Positions 34,595 to 43,450 of a stretch of 64,000 nt of DNA are shown here, piece after piece. Position 1 is the stretch's first letter; every line of letters begins with the position of its first letter. The position numbers were made by a program, and so were the translations under genes. Below the pieces are notes generated by a model, which saw only the letters and a list, made by a program, of their open reading frames with translations, made no database searches and was not told the DNA's origin. Source of the DNA: Aureitalea marina (GTDB lineage: Bacteria > Bacteroidota > Bacteroidia > Flavobacteriales > Flavobacteriaceae); assembly GCF_002943755.1 (NCBI RefSeq), contig NZ_MQUB01000001.1:1910501-1974500 (forward strand), in the 5' to 3' direction.

Positions 34595-35644
34595 ATGAAA
34601 TTGCCCTTGCCCTATCTTCTCATATTGCTTCTTAGCCTTGGAAGCCAGCTAAGGGCGCAGCATGTTTTTTCTGGTCATGTGGACACCACAGGTCAGAGTG
34701 AAATATTTCTTTCGCTGATAGATGACTATCGGAAGATAAGCGGGGTATACCCGGAACAGATCATTGCCAGGGCCGTACCAGACTCCAGTGGTTTCTTTAG
34801 TTTTCAGGGTGACAATCTTCCTAAAGAAGACCGGATCTATCGGATCCATCTCTCGCTATGCCCTGAGGACGAAGACCAGGCTAGTCATTTCAACGGTCAA
34901 TGTGTCAATAGCCGGGAGATTCTGTTTATAGCTAGTAGAAACGACACCCTATCCCTTCCACTTAATTCCGAAGACGAAATTTTCTGCAAGATCTCTTCCG
35001 GCCGCGACGAAAGTTCGATGCTTATGCGGGTTGATTCCCTCAAGAATGACATGCTTTTCGACTTTGGAAGTTATCGCAGTGCGACAAACCAGGAAATGAA
35101 TACGGTGAATTGGTTTGATCGCTTCAGTGAATTTGGACAGCAACTGGGTCATCCACTGGCACAACTCTACATTTACAGCATAGTGAGCGACCGTCGCTCG
35201 CCCTTTTACCAGCATTACTTAGACCATTTGGATGATGCCGGATTTGACCAACTGGCAGACAGATTGGAGCTGCAACTACCGGGAAGTAACTATGGCAAAC
35301 AACTAAGGTCAGAATTGAAAGCAGACCAAGTCACTACAGGTCTGAAGTGGAGTCTTGACAGCTGGATGCTTTGGTCGTTGATAGTAATTCTCCTTATATC
35401 ACTGGGTGTCAATTTCTATCTGATCCGGCAAAAGAACATCACCCCTAAAGGAAAGAGTTTGGTACTTTCGAATCTCTCTCAGCAAGAACGAACCATTTTG
35501 CAGCTCATCGTTGACGACAAGACCAACAAAGAGATTGCCTCGGAATTACACATTAGTCTCAGTACCGTAAAGACGCATATCAACAATCTCTATCGCAAAT
35601 TAGGAGTTGGTTCGCGAGCAGATGTAAAATCCCTCTGGGGATAA
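34595..35644 (+). CDS. Membrane-anchored LuxR-type helix-turn-helix regulator
   Basis: The 349-aa product has an N-terminal signal-like segment (MKLPLPYLLILLLSLGSQL), an exported domain of about 230 residues, one membrane helix near residues 255-276 (WMLWSLIVILLISLGVNFYL), and a cytoplasmic LuxR/GerE helix-turn-helix at about 288-349 (LSQQERTILQLIVDDKTNKE, then HISLSTVKTHINNLYRKLG). It therefore appears to sense something outside the inner membrane and bind DNA directly. The exported part carries three cysteines but no recognised ligand domain. It is divergent from the Pmp3/lipoprotein/lipB genes, which may be targets; this is inference. Confidence 0.82.
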   Translation: MKLPLPYLLILLLSLGSQLRAQHVFSGHVDTTGQSEIFLSLIDDYRKISGVYPEQIIARAVPDSSGFFSFQGDNLPKEDRIYRIHLSLCPEDEDQASHFNGQCVNSREILFIASRNDTLSLPLNSEDEIFCKISSGRDESSMLMRVDSLKNDMLFDFGSYRSATNQEMNTVNWFDRFSEFGQQLGHPLAQLYIYSIVSDRRSPFYQHYLDHLDDAGFDQLADRLELQLPGSNYGKQLRSELKADQVTTGLKWSLDSWMLWSLIVILLISLGVNFYLIRQKNITPKGKSLVLSNLSQQERTILQLIVDDKTNKEIASELHISLSTVKTHINNLYRKLGVGSRADVKSLWG

Positions 35645-35728
35645 ATCCACCGGGGGTCTAGTCCCGATTTCCATCCCCGTTTCCTTGCCCTCCCGGGGCA
35701 TTTGATCCCATATTGCAGAAAAAAAAAC

Positions 35729-36616
35729 ATGAGATCAATACTCCTATTATCCCTGTTCCTAACCGGATCGGCCCTTGTAGCCCAAACAATCAATCAGCAA
35801 ACAACAGACAGCAGAGATCGCGTCATACTTCTAGGTCCCATTGACCAACAAGGACTGTCCGAAGCTCCGTTTTCCAGCTGGTTCCTGGAACGTAAAAGCG
35901 ATTATCAAGCCCAAGCAGAGACCCTCGAAAAACTCCACGGACAACTGGGAGAATACGATTTGACATTATTTATGGGAACCTGGTGCGGCGACAGTAAAAG
36001 AGAAGTGCCTCGCCTTTACAGTTTACTCGAAACTGCCGACTACCCCATGGAGAGAATGACTGCCATTGCGGTAAGTCCGGACTCCGAGACCTACAAACAA
36101 AGTCCGGGAGCAGAAGAGCGGGGACTAAACATTCATCGGGTACCTACCCTGATCCTTTCCAAAGATGGAAAGGAAGTAGGGCGAATAGTCGAGCATCCCC
36201 AACTTAGTCTGGAAGAAGATCTACTCGCGATCTTGGAAGGTAACTACCAATCCCATTATGCAGCAGTCGATCTTCTGGACGCATTGATCGACGATCTGGG
36301 GGTGCAAAAATTTAGGACGCAAATGGAAGACGTCGTCCCAGAATATAGGCAGACACTAGAGTCTGTATATGAGCTCACAACCTATTCCGCCGTTCTGGAA
36401 GCTGCCGGAATGCAGGAAAAGGCCTTGGCCGTGGCCCAATTCAATACCCTGATCTACCCTGAAGAAGCCTATGCCATGCTCAATTTGGGCAAAAGACAAA
36501 AACAGGCAGGTATGCTTGCAGAGGCAAGAAAGACCTTGGAAAATCTGCTCGTACAGCAACCAGAGAACAAACAAGCCAAGAAACTATTGGCCAGCCTGGG
36601 TGAAGAGCAGCGTTAG
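35729..36616 (+). CDS. Thioredoxin-fold exported protein
   Basis: The 295-aa product starts at ATG 35729 (MRSILLLSLFLTGSALVAQ), an exported signal peptide; the in-frame ATG at 35702 adds a non-signal extension. The core has LTLFMGTWCGDSKREVPRLY, a thioredoxin fold whose usual CxxC is C-G-D-S, so the resolving cysteine is lost. RVPTLILSKDGKEVGRIVE gives the cis-proline region. The C-terminal part resembles a tetratricopeptide pair (AMLNLGKRQKQAGMLAEARK). A periplasmic one-cysteine redox or binding protein is likely; partners are unknown. Confidence 0.82.
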   Translation: MRSILLLSLFLTGSALVAQTINQQTTDSRDRVILLGPIDQQGLSEAPFSSWFLERKSDYQAQAETLEKLHGQLGEYDLTLFMGTWCGDSKREVPRLYSLLETADYPMERMTAIAVSPDSETYKQSPGAEERGLNIHRVPTLILSKDGKEVGRIVEHPQLSLEEDLLAILEGNYQSHYAAVDLLDALIDDLGVQKFRTQMEDVVPEYRQTLESVYELTTYSAVLEAAGMQEKALAVAQFNTLIYPEEAYAMLNLGKRQKQAGMLAEARKTLENLLVQQPENKQAKKLLASLGEEQR

Positions 36617-36636
36617 GTACCGGTTTTTAGTTTTCT

Positions 36637-36670
36637 TTTGTAAATATTCCTTGGAAATGGGCTAATTTTG
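36637..36670 (+). promoter_or_regulatory. Promoter of lysS
   Basis: TTTG (36637-36640), a 22-nt spacer and TAATTTTG (36663-36670) match the Bacteroidota promoter consensus. The ATG of lysS follows 20 nt downstream. Confidence 0.5.
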
Positions 36671-36690
36671 CTGACTCAAAACAGCAACCC

Positions 36691-38379
36691 ATGCAACTCA
36701 CCGAACAGGAACGCGTAAGACGAGAGAAATTGGCCCAATTACGAGCCATGGGCATCGATCCGTATCCACCGGAATTGTATCCCGTGGATCAGATGACTTC
36801 CCAGGTCAAGTCCGACTTCCAGGAAGGGCTTCAAGTCAAAATGGCTGGGAGATTGATGTCCAGACGCATTCAGGGAAAAGCGAGTTTCGCCGAACTACAA
36901 GATAGTGAGGGCCGGATACAGGTTTATTTTAACCGGGATGAGATCTGTACTGGAGAGGACAAAACCCTGTACAACGATGTGTACAAGAAGTTGCTGGACA
37001 TCGGTGATTTTATTGGGATAGAGGGTGAACTCTTTACCACTCAGGTAGGCGAACCTACTGTCATGGTGAAGAATTTTACCTTATTGGCGAAATCCCTACG
37101 GCCACTACCCTTACCTAAAACAGATAGTGAAGGAAATGTGCACGATGAATTCAACGATCCGGAACTGAGATACCGGCAGCGGTATGCTGATTTGGTGGTG
37201 AACCCACAAGTAAAGGACACCTTCATCAAAAGGACCAAACTGACCAACACCATCCGCAGGTTCTATAACGACATGGGCTTTTTGGAAGTGGAAACTCCCA
37301 TACTACAGCCTATTCCGGGTGGGGCTGCGGCCAGGCCATTTGTGACTCATCACAACGCCTTGAACATACCTCTGTATTTGAGGATTGCTAACGAGCTTTA
37401 TTTAAAGAGACTGATTGTAGGTGGTTTTGACGGGGTGTATGAGTTTGCCAAGGACTTCCGTAATGAAGGCATGGACCGGACCCACAATCCGGAATTCACC
37501 GTGATGGAGATGTATGCGGCCTACAAAGACTACAACTGGATGATGGATACGACAGAGCAATTACTGGAGACCATCGCCATGGAACTACACGGAACCACTG
37601 AAGTGACCTTTGACGGCAAGAAGATCGATTACAAAGCGCCTTATCAACGGGTCGGAATCCTGGATGCCATTAAGGAACATACCGGACACGATCTCTACCA
37701 GAAAAGCGAGGATGAGGTCCGTGAAGTTTGCGGAAAGCTGGGCATCGAGGTCGATGAGACCTTTGGAATCGGCAAGATGATCGATGAGATCTTTGGCGAA
37801 ACCTGTGAGCATCTGTACGTTCAGCCCACCTTCATCATTGACTACCCGGTAGAGATGAGCCCGCTGACTAAAAAACATAGAACAAAGGAAGGCCTTACAG
37901 AACGTTTTGAACTAATCGTAAACGGAAAAGAACTGGCAAACGCCTATACCGAGCTTAACGATCCAATTGATCAGCGGGAGCGCTTTGAAGATCAACTCAA
38001 ACTATCTGAAAAAGGTGACGACGAAGCCATGTTCATCGACCAGGATTTCCTTCGGGCACTGGAATACGGTATGCCTCCAACCTCGGGAATCGGGATTGGA
38101 ATTGATCGGCTGACCATGTTCATGACAGATAACCAGTCTATACAGGAAGTTCTTTTCTTCCCGCAAATGAAACCGGAGGTAAAGCAAGTCGCACTGAGTG
38201 ATGAGGCGAAGAATGTTCTAGAACTGCTCAAAAATGCCCAGCAGATGTCGCTAAACGACCTAAAGACCCAAGCCGGGCTCTCCAACAAAAAGTGGGATAA
38301 GGCCATCAAAGAACTAACCAAGAACAAGCTAGCGAAAGTCGAAAAGACCGATGAAGGTCTGTTTGTTGAGATGGTTTAA
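36691..38379 (+). CDS. lysS: Lysine--tRNA ligase (class II)
   Basis: LysS charges tRNA-Lys. The 562-aa product has an N-terminal OB-fold anticodon domain (VKMAGRLMSRRIQGKASFAE). The class II core follows, with motif 2 in FAKDFRNEGMDRTHNPEFT and motif 3 in GIGIGIDRLTMFMTD. After the core end (VLFFPQMKPEV) there is a C-terminal extension of about 65 residues, seen in many Bacteroidota LysS proteins, ending GLSNKKWDKAIKELTKNKLA. A diverged copy of this same tail lies at 39508-39615. ATG 36691; a terminator follows at 38426-38457. Confidence 0.96.
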   Translation: MQLTEQERVRREKLAQLRAMGIDPYPPELYPVDQMTSQVKSDFQEGLQVKMAGRLMSRRIQGKASFAELQDSEGRIQVYFNRDEICTGEDKTLYNDVYKKLLDIGDFIGIEGELFTTQVGEPTVMVKNFTLLAKSLRPLPLPKTDSEGNVHDEFNDPELRYRQRYADLVVNPQVKDTFIKRTKLTNTIRRFYNDMGFLEVETPILQPIPGGAAARPFVTHHNALNIPLYLRIANELYLKRLIVGGFDGVYEFAKDFRNEGMDRTHNPEFTVMEMYAAYKDYNWMMDTTEQLLETIAMELHGTTEVTFDGKKIDYKAPYQRVGILDAIKEHTGHDLYQKSEDEVREVCGKLGIEVDETFGIGKMIDEIFGETCEHLYVQPTFIIDYPVEMSPLTKKHRTKEGLTERFELIVNGKELANAYTELNDPIDQRERFEDQLKLSEKGDDEAMFIDQDFLRALEYGMPPTSGIGIGIDRLTMFMTDNQSIQEVLFFPQMKPEVKQVALSDEAKNVLELLKNAQQMSLNDLKTQAGLSNKKWDKAIKELTKNKLAKVEKTDEGLFVEMV

Positions 38380-38425
38380 TATCAAAATGTCTCCCTGAGA
38401 GCGGTCGAAAGATTTCTGATATAAG

Positions 38426-38457
38426 AAAAGGATTTACATACACGTAAATCCTTTTTT
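38426..38457 (+). terminator. Terminator after lysS
   Basis: AAAAGGATTTAC (38426-38437) and GTAAATCCTTTT (38444-38455) form a perfect 12-bp stem with a 6-nt loop followed by T residues. The stretch from here to 38655 holds no gene that I can support. Confidence 0.85.
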
Positions 38458-38655
38458 ATTGCTTTATGGAGCAGACCGCAGCAAATAAACTAGTGTTGAC
38501 AGTCACGGATTGGTCACCATAGAATACATAATGATCTCTTAAAGGATTATATCGTCCGGTTAATTTTAGTTAAGGTTGGTTAACAATCAGTTAAATTACC
38601 CGTAGTTCAGTAACAAATACCTTCCAATGAGAGTCTTCTAGTCAATCAATCAATT

Positions 38656-39336
38656 ATGAATTTAAGACGTACAATCATGACAACCGTAAAACATTTCGTC
38701 CTCGCGATCACTTTACTTGCAGGAACAACTTTATCCGCGAACAACGATCCAGTTGTTAAAGACAAAACATCAACAAGCTGCGAGGAATTTAATAAGTGCC
38801 AGAAAAAAACAGATTGTCTGGTGGGTGCATTAGCGCAAACCGACACAACGCATGAGGAGATAGGAGATTTCGGATATGTTGATATTGAGGAAATGGAATT
38901 GCTGAATCAGGAAATGGAAGCGCTAGGGTTTGAAAAGGCAGGCTCAGACGATCAGGAGATAGGCGATTTCGGGTATGTCGATTTTGAGGAATCGGAATTG
39001 CTAAGAGAGGAAATGGTAGCTCTGGGATTTGAAAAGGAATACTCAGAAAACGAAGAGATCGGCGACTTCGGATATGTCGATTTTGAGGAATCGGTATTGC
39101 TAAGAGAGGAAATGGTAGCTCTAGGTTTCGAAGAGGTAGATTCAGAAAACGAAGAGATAGGCGATTTCGGGTATGTCGATTTTGAGGAATCGGAATTGCT
39201 AAGAGAGGAAATGGTAGCTCTGGGATTTGAAGAGGTAGATTCAGACAATGAGGAGATAGACGATTTCGGTTTTGTTGATTTTGAGGAAATGGAATTGTTG
39301 AGGGACGAAATGAAAGCTTTAGGGATTGAATTATAA
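38656..39336 (+). CDS. Exported acidic protein with five 33-residue repeats
   Basis: The 226-aa product has a signal peptide (TTVKHFVLAITLLAGTTLSA; starts at residue 1 or at M8, 38677) and a short Cys-containing segment (SCEEFNKCQKKTDC). Five tandem repeats follow from residue 68, with unit features EIGDFGYVDFEESELLREEM and VALGFEEVDSENE. Repeats 2-4 are almost identical, also at DNA level (99-bp period); the last is shorter. The repeats are strongly acidic. No family is recognised. It sits between lysS and a decayed lysS 3' end, suggesting insertion next to a duplication. Function unknown. Confidence 0.82.
   Translation: MNLRRTIMTTVKHFVLAITLLAGTTLSANNDPVVKDKTSTSCEEFNKCQKKTDCLVGALAQTDTTHEEIGDFGYVDIEEMELLNQEMEALGFEKAGSDDQEIGDFGYVDFEESELLREEMVALGFEKEYSENEEIGDFGYVDFEESVLLREEMVALGFEEVDSENEEIGDFGYVDFEESELLREEMVALGFEEVDSDNEEIDDFGFVDFEEMELLRDEMKALGIEL
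38857..39333 (+). repeat. In-frame tandem repeat, 99-bp unit, about 4.8 copies
   Basis: Five units start at 38857 and recur every 99 bp within the acidic repeat gene. The unit begins GA(G/A)AT(A/C)GGCGA and keeps the reading frame. The middle copies are nearly identical in nucleotide sequence, indicating recent expansion or gene conversion. Confidence 0.92.
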
Positions 39337-39489
39337 AAAACTTCCGTTATACAGTATATGACCATCAAGGCATAGTTAAAATATTTTCTTTTTGAAACCG
39401 GGTTTATCCCGGTTTCTATTTTACATAACATTTTCCAGTTCATACACCTCTGAACTTGATCCCGGATTGGTCACTTATTTGTCAAGACG

Positions 39490-39615
39490 CTCTAAACTCA
39501 CTTGAACGATCAGGTTGGATTATCCAACAAGAAGTGGAAGAAAGCCATTAAGGAGCTCAGAAAGAACAAGCTGGCTAAAGTCGAGAATACAGATGATGGT
39601 CTGATGGTGGAATAA
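39490..39615 (+). pseudogene. Remnant of a lysS 3' end
   Basis: From 39508 the frame reads DQVGLSNKKWKKAIKELRKN and then KLAKVENTDDGLMVE with a stop. This matches the C-terminal tail of LysS (QAGLSNKKWDKAIKELTKN...), with many synonymous differences from the lysS gene 1.2 kb upstream. A short LND upstream of it also matches. The frame has stops just before, so only a relic of a second copy is present. It lies in the 355-bp gap between the repeat gene and fhs, which otherwise contains nothing recognisable. Confidence 0.8.
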
Positions 39616-39691
39616 ACCGCCTTACCTGTATGATATAACTCATGGTTTCGGTAAATCCGATCGCTATCTTTGAGGAACTAAAATCCTGTCC

Positions 39692-40555
39692 ATGACCGAT
39701 ATTCAGATCGCCCAGCAGATAACACCCAAGCACATACGAAAGATAGCCGAAGGGCTCGCAATACCAGAAGAAGATCTGGAGTATTACGGTCAGGACAAGG
39801 CCAAGCTTCCCCTGTCGCTCATCGACCAGGAAAAAGTGAATGCCAATAACCTCATCCTGGTAACCGCCATTTCTCCCACACCAGCCGGTGAAGGAAAGAC
39901 CACCACGAGTATCGGACTGACTGACGCCCTTAACTTAAGGGGGAAACAATCCATGGTGGTGATTCGGGAACCTAGCTTAGGACCTGTATTTGGAATTAAA
40001 GGAGGAGCGGCTGGCGGAGGTTGGAGTCAGGTGATCCCAATGGAAGATATCAACCTCCATTTTACCGGAGACTTCAATGCCATTGAAAAGGCAAACAATT
40101 TGTTGGCTGCCTTAATTGACAATAATATCCAAAGCAAGACCCGTTCTCTGGGCATAGACCCCAGAACGGTCAGCTGGAAACGCTGTATCGACATGAACGA
40201 CCGGGGGCTCCGAAATATCGTGGCAGCCTTAGGTGGAAAATCCGGTGGCATCCCACGGGAGACCGGGTTTGACATTACAGCTGCATCGGAGATCATGGCT
40301 ATTCTGTGCCTGAGTAGAAATCTGGAAGACCTGACCCGTCGTTGCGGGGATATCTACATCGGTGACACCTGGGACGGAAAGGCGATTCATGCCAGGGATT
40401 TAAACGCCCAAGGAGCAATGGCCGTTCTTTTAAAGGATGCCATTAAGCCAAACCTGGTGCAAACCCTTGAAGGAAACCCAGCCATCATACACGGGGGCCT
40501 TTTGCCAATATCGCCCAGGGAACCAACTCTATTCTCGGAACCAAAATGGGATTGA
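39692..40555 (+). CDS. fhs: Formate--tetrahydrofolate ligase, N-terminal part (frameshifted)
   Basis: Fhs makes 10-formyl-THF from formate, THF and ATP. This segment holds the ATP loop [16 protein letters not shown] (about residues 61-76), [20 protein letters not shown], and [20 protein letters not shown]. After NPAIIHGG the frame changes into [10 protein letters not shown] and stops. One more G in the G5 run at 40493-40497 restores the conserved [17 protein letters not shown] 39692; a TATCTTTG at 39665-39672 is a possible -7 element. The restored gene has 555 codons, the usual length. Confidence 0.92.
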   Translation: MTDIQIAQQITPKHIRKIAEGLAIPEEDLEYYGQDKAKLPLSLIDQEKVNANNLILVTAISPTPAGEGKTTTSIGLTDALNLRGKQSMVVIREPSLGPVFGIKGGAAGGGWSQVIPMEDINLHFTGDFNAIEKANNLLAALIDNNIQSKTRSLGIDPRTVSWKRCIDMNDRGLRNIVAALGGKSGGIPRETGFDITAASEIMAILCLSRNLEDLTRRCGDIYIGDTWDGKAIHARDLNAQGAMAVLLKDAIKPNLVQTLEGNPAIIHGGLLPISPREPTLFSEPKWD

Positions 40556-41358
40556 GCCTAAGCGAATTCGTGATCACCGAAGCTGGTTTCGGTGCCGACC
40601 TGGGTGCTGAAAAATTCATGAACATCAAATGTCGGGCTGCGGGCTTATCGCCCAAGGCAGTCGTACTGGTAGCTACTATTAGGGCGCTCAAATATCACGG
40701 AGGAAAACCGCTAAGTGAACTGACCGATGAAGATGTGGATGCACTGCAACGGGGATTTGCCAATTTGGACCGACACATAACCAGCTTGAAGAGCTTTGGG
40801 ATTCCTGTTGTGGTCTCTATCAATTCCTTTAGTTCGGACACCGAGGCCGAAAACCAGGCACTTTTGGATCACTGCAAATCACTTCATGTACCGGCTGCCC
40901 TTTCGGAGGGGTGGGCCAAAGGAGGACAGGGTTGCCTGGATCTGGCAGATCTGGTGGTTCAAGCGGCTGCAGAATGCCAAAGATCATTTACTCCGACTTA
41001 CGCTTTGGACGATCCCATTCGACTGAAAATGGAAAAAGTTTGTCAGACCATTTATGGAGCTGAAAACGTGATTTTGACCAACAAGGCGAAACGGCAGTTG
41101 GCCCGTTTCGAAGCCAGGGGCTATGACCAATTGCCGATTTGTATGGCCAAGACGCAAAAAAGTCTCAGTGATGATGAAAAACAACTGGGACGACCAGAAC
41201 ACTTCGATATTCACATCAGGGAGTTCGAGATCGCGACCGGAGCAGGTTTTGTCATTCCCATTGCTGGAAACATCCTGCGCATGCCAGGTCTACCGGGAAC
41301 CCCTGCCGCAGAGCGGATCGAGATCCTGGAAGACGGCCAGATCAGCGGCTTGTTTTAG
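40498..41358 (+). CDS. fhs: Formate--tetrahydrofolate ligase, C-terminal part (frameshifted)
   Basis: This frame continues Fhs: [20 protein letters not shown], then [28 protein letters not shown], and the C-terminal [18 protein letters not shown], all conserved family motifs. The first ATG in this frame is 40546. A protein starting there would lack the ATP loop, so it is only the second half of one gene. The sequence ends normally at the TAG 41356. Confidence 0.9.
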   Translation, partial: PFANIAQGTNSILGTKMGLSLSEFVITEAGFGADLGAEKFMNIKCRAAGLSPKAVVLVATIRALKYHGGKPLSELTDEDVDALQRGFANLDRHITSLKSFGIPVVVSINSFSSDTEAENQALLDHCKSLHVPAALSEGWAKGGQGCLDLADLVVQAAAECQRSFTPTYALDDPIRLKMEKVCQTIYGAENVILTNKAKRQLARFEARGYDQLPICMAKTQKSLSDDEKQLGRPEHFDIHIREFEIATGAGFVIPIAGNILRMPGLPGTPAAERIEILEDGQISGLF

Positions 41359-41432
41359 GTTAAACTTTTGTGCCTTAGCACCTTTTTTTGAAGAATTTTC
41401 TTACCTTTTCCCGCATTTGTTTAAATAAAGAC

Positions 41433-42215
41433 ATGAGAAGTATACTATTTACCCTATGCCTGATCGCCCTATTGTCCGCCCCACTTTATGGTCAGGAAGA
41501 ACAAAAATCATTCTACGATAATGGTGCCGTTAAGGAGGTATTGACCACCCAGGGCAACGAAAGTAAATTAGTGACCTATTATCCGGATGGTCAGGTCTAT
41601 TCGGAACAACGCCTAAAGAACAATCAGCCCCACGGCAGGTTGACCAGATATTATCAGAACGGTAACAAGGAAAGTGAGATCGATTTTGTTAACGGTCGTC
41701 CCGAAGGGATGGTAGCCAACTATTATGAATCTGGAAACATTCGGGTGAGTCAACCCCATCTAAACGGTAACCCGCACGGAGAGTGTATCGAGTATTTTCC
41801 CGACGGACAAGTAGCCGTTAAAGGGAATTATAACGACGGACGGAAAATTGGTAAATGGGAATCGTTCTATCCCACCAATACATTGAAATCAATTCTGGAA
41901 TTTAATGCTGATGGTGTTGCCACTAGTTCTGTTCTCTATTATGAGAACGGGCAAAAGTTAGAAGAAGGTGACCTTATGCTGGACAACCAGCATGGGGAGT
42001 GGAATTACTATTTTGACAATGGGCAAATGAGTGCCCAGATCATCTGGAACCAAGGTAAGATGGTGAAATCCGTTTCTGCCTTCGATGGTTCAGGAAATCC
42101 TATGGACCCAGGCACCCTGGACAAGGGCAATGGCACAGTTATCTTCTATGGCCCAGATGGAGAAGTCACACAGACCCTGGAAGTGATCCAAGGGATTGCA
42201 CAATACGATAATTGA
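41433..42215 (+). CDS. Exported MORN-repeat protein (YwqK-like)
   Basis: The 260-aa product starts at ATG 41433 (MRSILFTLCLIALLSAPLYGQ), an exported signal peptide. The in-frame ATG at 41388 gives a longer, unlikely N-terminus. The mature part is a run of MORN-type repeats, for example YYPDGQVYSEQRLKNNQPHG, YYESGNIRVSQPHLNGNPHG and YFDNGQMSAQIIW. Databases often label such proteins YwqK-family antitoxins; I see no partner toxin here. A periplasmic or outer-membrane scaffold is more likely. Confidence 0.82.
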   Translation: MRSILFTLCLIALLSAPLYGQEEQKSFYDNGAVKEVLTTQGNESKLVTYYPDGQVYSEQRLKNNQPHGRLTRYYQNGNKESEIDFVNGRPEGMVANYYESGNIRVSQPHLNGNPHGECIEYFPDGQVAVKGNYNDGRKIGKWESFYPTNTLKSILEFNADGVATSSVLYYENGQKLEEGDLMLDNQHGEWNYYFDNGQMSAQIIWNQGKMVKSVSAFDGSGNPMDPGTLDKGNGTVIFYGPDGEVTQTLEVIQGIAQYDN

Positions 42216-42222
42216 TTGTGAT

Positions 42223-43350
42223 TTAATGCAGGACCAAGGCGGCAGGCTCAATCGGTATGTCCGTGGTCTTGATCAGTTGTAGTCCGTAATCCAGATAAGC
42301 CACGGCCCACTGGGCTTCGGTGTTTCCGGCTTCTATGTAGGAATAAGCAAAGACGATCACCTCCTCTTCAGAGTTGATTTCAATTGGTCCTGGATTAAGC
42401 AGATTCTGCCCATTGGATTCCAAATAATCCACAAAGGTGAAGAGATCGAATATGGTGTTGGCCCCCTGGTCAAGGTCATAGTATGCCGGACCCTCGATCA
42501 GTAGATTGGGTTGCGCATACGCAAATCGATAATACAGTCTGTTGCCGACCAACTCGGTATCGAAGAAGCCTCCTCTGTTGATGTTCTCCAGTATTCCCTG
42601 CGGACTACCCAGTTTGCCGATATTGTAATCAAAAATACGGACCACCCCATTCCCGAATAAATAGATAAAGTCTCCAGAGAAGGTATACCCGATCAGGCTG
42701 GTGATATCCGTTTCCAGGACCTTGGTCCGAGAATTCAGGTCGAAGGCTTCCAGGATTAATCGCTGATCCTGGTCTACATAGGTCAGCATGAATTTGTTCC
42801 GGTCAATATGTACCGTAGAAAGTGCTTCTAGAGTCTCGTAAAGTGGCGCCTCTACTCCTTCGGCCATATTGTAGCTATCCATTCTGTAAATATCTTCATT
42901 GAATCGATCCCTATAGAATGTAACAATATGACTTGAGCTTGCCACAGTAGAGATACTTACCGGATCCACCTCCGGCTGAAAAAATTCGTTGAACGGGCTT
43001 GAATCACCTGTCCTTACATCCCGTACCCAAACTCGATTAAAGAAACTTGGGCGGTAAAAGATCAGGTTGGGAGGCTCTGAACGAAAAACTACACCAGTAT
43101 CCATGTTCATGTCCTCATTCAAATTGAGTACAGGACCCTGTATTTCACCTTCGGTAAGAACAACACTGGAATAAACGGCATTAACTGGTCTGGACAGAAC
43201 GGTCAGGTCAAAATTGACGGTTCGATCCGGGTTTTCTCCATTAGTATCTTCGGAATCCTGTTCGGTGTCTGTTGCGGTGGTCGCGTCATCATCGCCCACA
43301 TCACAACCAACAAAGGCAATCAGGAAAGAGAGAATCAAAAATTTCTTCAT
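42223..43350 (-). CDS. Hypothetical lipoprotein with strand-repeat body
   Basis: The product is 375 aa from ATG 43350 (MKKFLILSFLIAFVGCDVGDD), with lipobox FVGC followed by an acidic Asp/Thr/Glu tether. Short strand motifs such as HIVTFYRDRFNEDIYRMDSY, EAFDLNSRTKVLETDITSLI and RIFDYNIGKLG recur, suggesting a beta-propeller. No family is recognised and no catalytic motif is visible. It is convergent with the MORN-repeat gene (7-nt gap) and divergent from the DCC-family gene. Confidence 0.72.
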   Translation of the reverse strand: MKKFLILSFLIAFVGCDVGDDDATTATDTEQDSEDTNGENPDRTVNFDLTVLSRPVNAVYSSVVLTEGEIQGPVLNLNEDMNMDTGVVFRSEPPNLIFYRPSFFNRVWVRDVRTGDSSPFNEFFQPEVDPVSISTVASSSHIVTFYRDRFNEDIYRMDSYNMAEGVEAPLYETLEALSTVHIDRNKFMLTYVDQDQRLILEAFDLNSRTKVLETDITSLIGYTFSGDFIYLFGNGVVRIFDYNIGKLGSPQGILENINRGGFFDTELVGNRLYYRFAYAQPNLLIEGPAYYDLDQGANTIFDLFTFVDYLESNGQNLLNPGPIEINSEEEVIVFAYSYIEAGNTEAQWAVAYLDYGLQLIKTTDIPIEPAALVLH

Positions 43351-43450
43351 CATAGCAGCAGTTAACAAAGTTAATTAAAAGCAAAACAATGAGCCAGTTG
43401 TAATCCAACAAGCGAATGTTCGACTACCTCTTCATCAAGACGCAATCGCA

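Noticed and set aside
41433-42215. Toxin-antitoxin system
   Set aside because: YwqK-type MORN proteins are often labelled antitoxins, but this one has a signal peptide and no toxin gene is adjacent.
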